Positions 30,855 to 31,131 of a stretch of DNA of 31,131 nt are shown one piece after another. The notes beneath the pieces were generated by a model, which did not search any database, was not told the origin of the DNA, and was given only the letters and a program-made list of their open reading frames with translations. The position numbers were made by a program, and so were the translations under genes. Source of the stretch: DASYAN01 sp036501345 (GTDB taxonomy: Bacteria > Chloroflexota > Ktedonobacteria > Ktedonobacterales > Ktedonobacteraceae); NCBI GenBank assembly GCA_036501345.1, contig DASYAN010000013.1:1-31131 (forward strand), given 5' to 3'. The first letter of the stretch is position 1. Each line of letters begins with the position of its first letter.

Positions 30855-31131
30855 CTACGCCGGAATCTGGAAGCTTGTTGAAGCCTCTTTGATATGAGAG
30901 TCAGGCTGTGCTAGAAAATCCAATGTCAGCTGAGTATCACTCTCGGGCATTAAGAAGTAGACGACACCGGTAGCACCCTTCGAGCCAGCACTGATAGGCA
31001 GTTGCAGTGTTGAAGATGTGGGAGCCTGTGAAACATCTTGCGACTTGAGACGGATGTAGCTGCTCGGGTCAACGTAGAAACTATCCGCTCCTGAATTATT
31101 CACTAGCAACTCGACTGCAATATAGCGCTTC
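30855..31131 (-). CDS. DUF4352-like extracellular domain protein, 5' end outside window
   Basis: The minus strand is open from the right edge to the stop at 30855, giving the last 91 residues. The sequence KRYIAVELLVNNSGADSFYV, then YIRLKSQD, ISAGSKGATGVVYFLMP and LTLDFL is the usual pattern of DUF4352, an Ig-like beta-sandwich (Telokin-like) found at the C-terminus of many lipoproteins and secreted proteins. The start, signal peptide and anchor lie beyond the edge. The convergent terminator just downstream fits the end of this gene. Confidence 0.7.
   Translation of the reverse strand, partial: KRYIAVELLVNNSGADSFYVDPSSYIRLKSQDVSQAPTSSTLQLPISAGSKGATGVVYFLMPESDTQLTLDFLAQPDSHIKEASTSFQIPA

Overview
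The window looks like a chromosomal segment of a filamentous soil Chloroflexota, most likely class Ktedonobacteria. This is an inference from gene style, not a database match: a large HTH-STAND ATPase, a pRiA4b-type protein, a MalT-like remnant, IS605 and IS5 debris, many TTG/ATG start choices with AGGAG-type ribosome sites, and moderate base composition. No tRNA, rRNA or CRISPR array was recognised.

Layout. (1) 1-2588, minus strand: part of a respiratory complex I operon running off the left edge, in the order nuoB, an unusual nuoI/nuoE hybrid, then a nuoF-like gene. (2) 2589-6211: a pRiA4b ORF-3-type protein with two zinc-binding ends, two tiny overlapping ORFs, an unrecognised 168-residue protein and long gene-poor gaps. 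(3) 6190-12670: an accessory module. An HTH-STAND ATPase with a membrane segment and a C-terminal BNR/Asp-box propeller is followed by a spacer with 21-bp direct repeats, then a TrbL/VirB6-like membrane protein with a big exported domain. Behind it, past an IS5 transposase scrap, lies a collapsed copy of the same module: HTH start, repeat spacer and TrbL end, in the same order. (4) 12680-16680, minus strand: a SWIM zinc-finger protein and a SNF2/HepA helicase in one operon. (5) 16814-21645: a strong promoter, a TPR protein, two conserved-looking unknown proteins and a terminator. (6) 21693-23705: an oligopeptide-type binding lipoprotein followed by the decayed tail of a second copy. (7) 23761-24808, minus strand: two stand-alone receiver-domain proteins, one with its phospho-acceptor Asp replaced by Glu. 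(8) 24877-27493: a ThiF/MoeB-type adenylyltransferase, a 5'-truncated IS605 TnpB with its right-end hairpins, and a MalT/LuxR regulator fragment broken at both ends. (9) 27540-31131: a good promoter, a leader with a stem and a possible small ORF, metG, an Rpn/PD-(D/E)XK-like protein, a convergent terminator and the end of a DUF4352-like protein running off the right edge.

How the parts relate. Housekeeping functions (complex I, ThiF, MetRS, helicase) are separated by accessory DNA that shows repeated tandem duplication followed by decay: the STAND/TrbL module, the binding-protein tail, internal propeller repeats and 12-, 18- and 21-bp repeats. The most interesting items are the complex I electron-input genes, whose cofactor and NADH sites depart from the usual pattern, and the STAND/repeat/TrbL module with its fossil copy.
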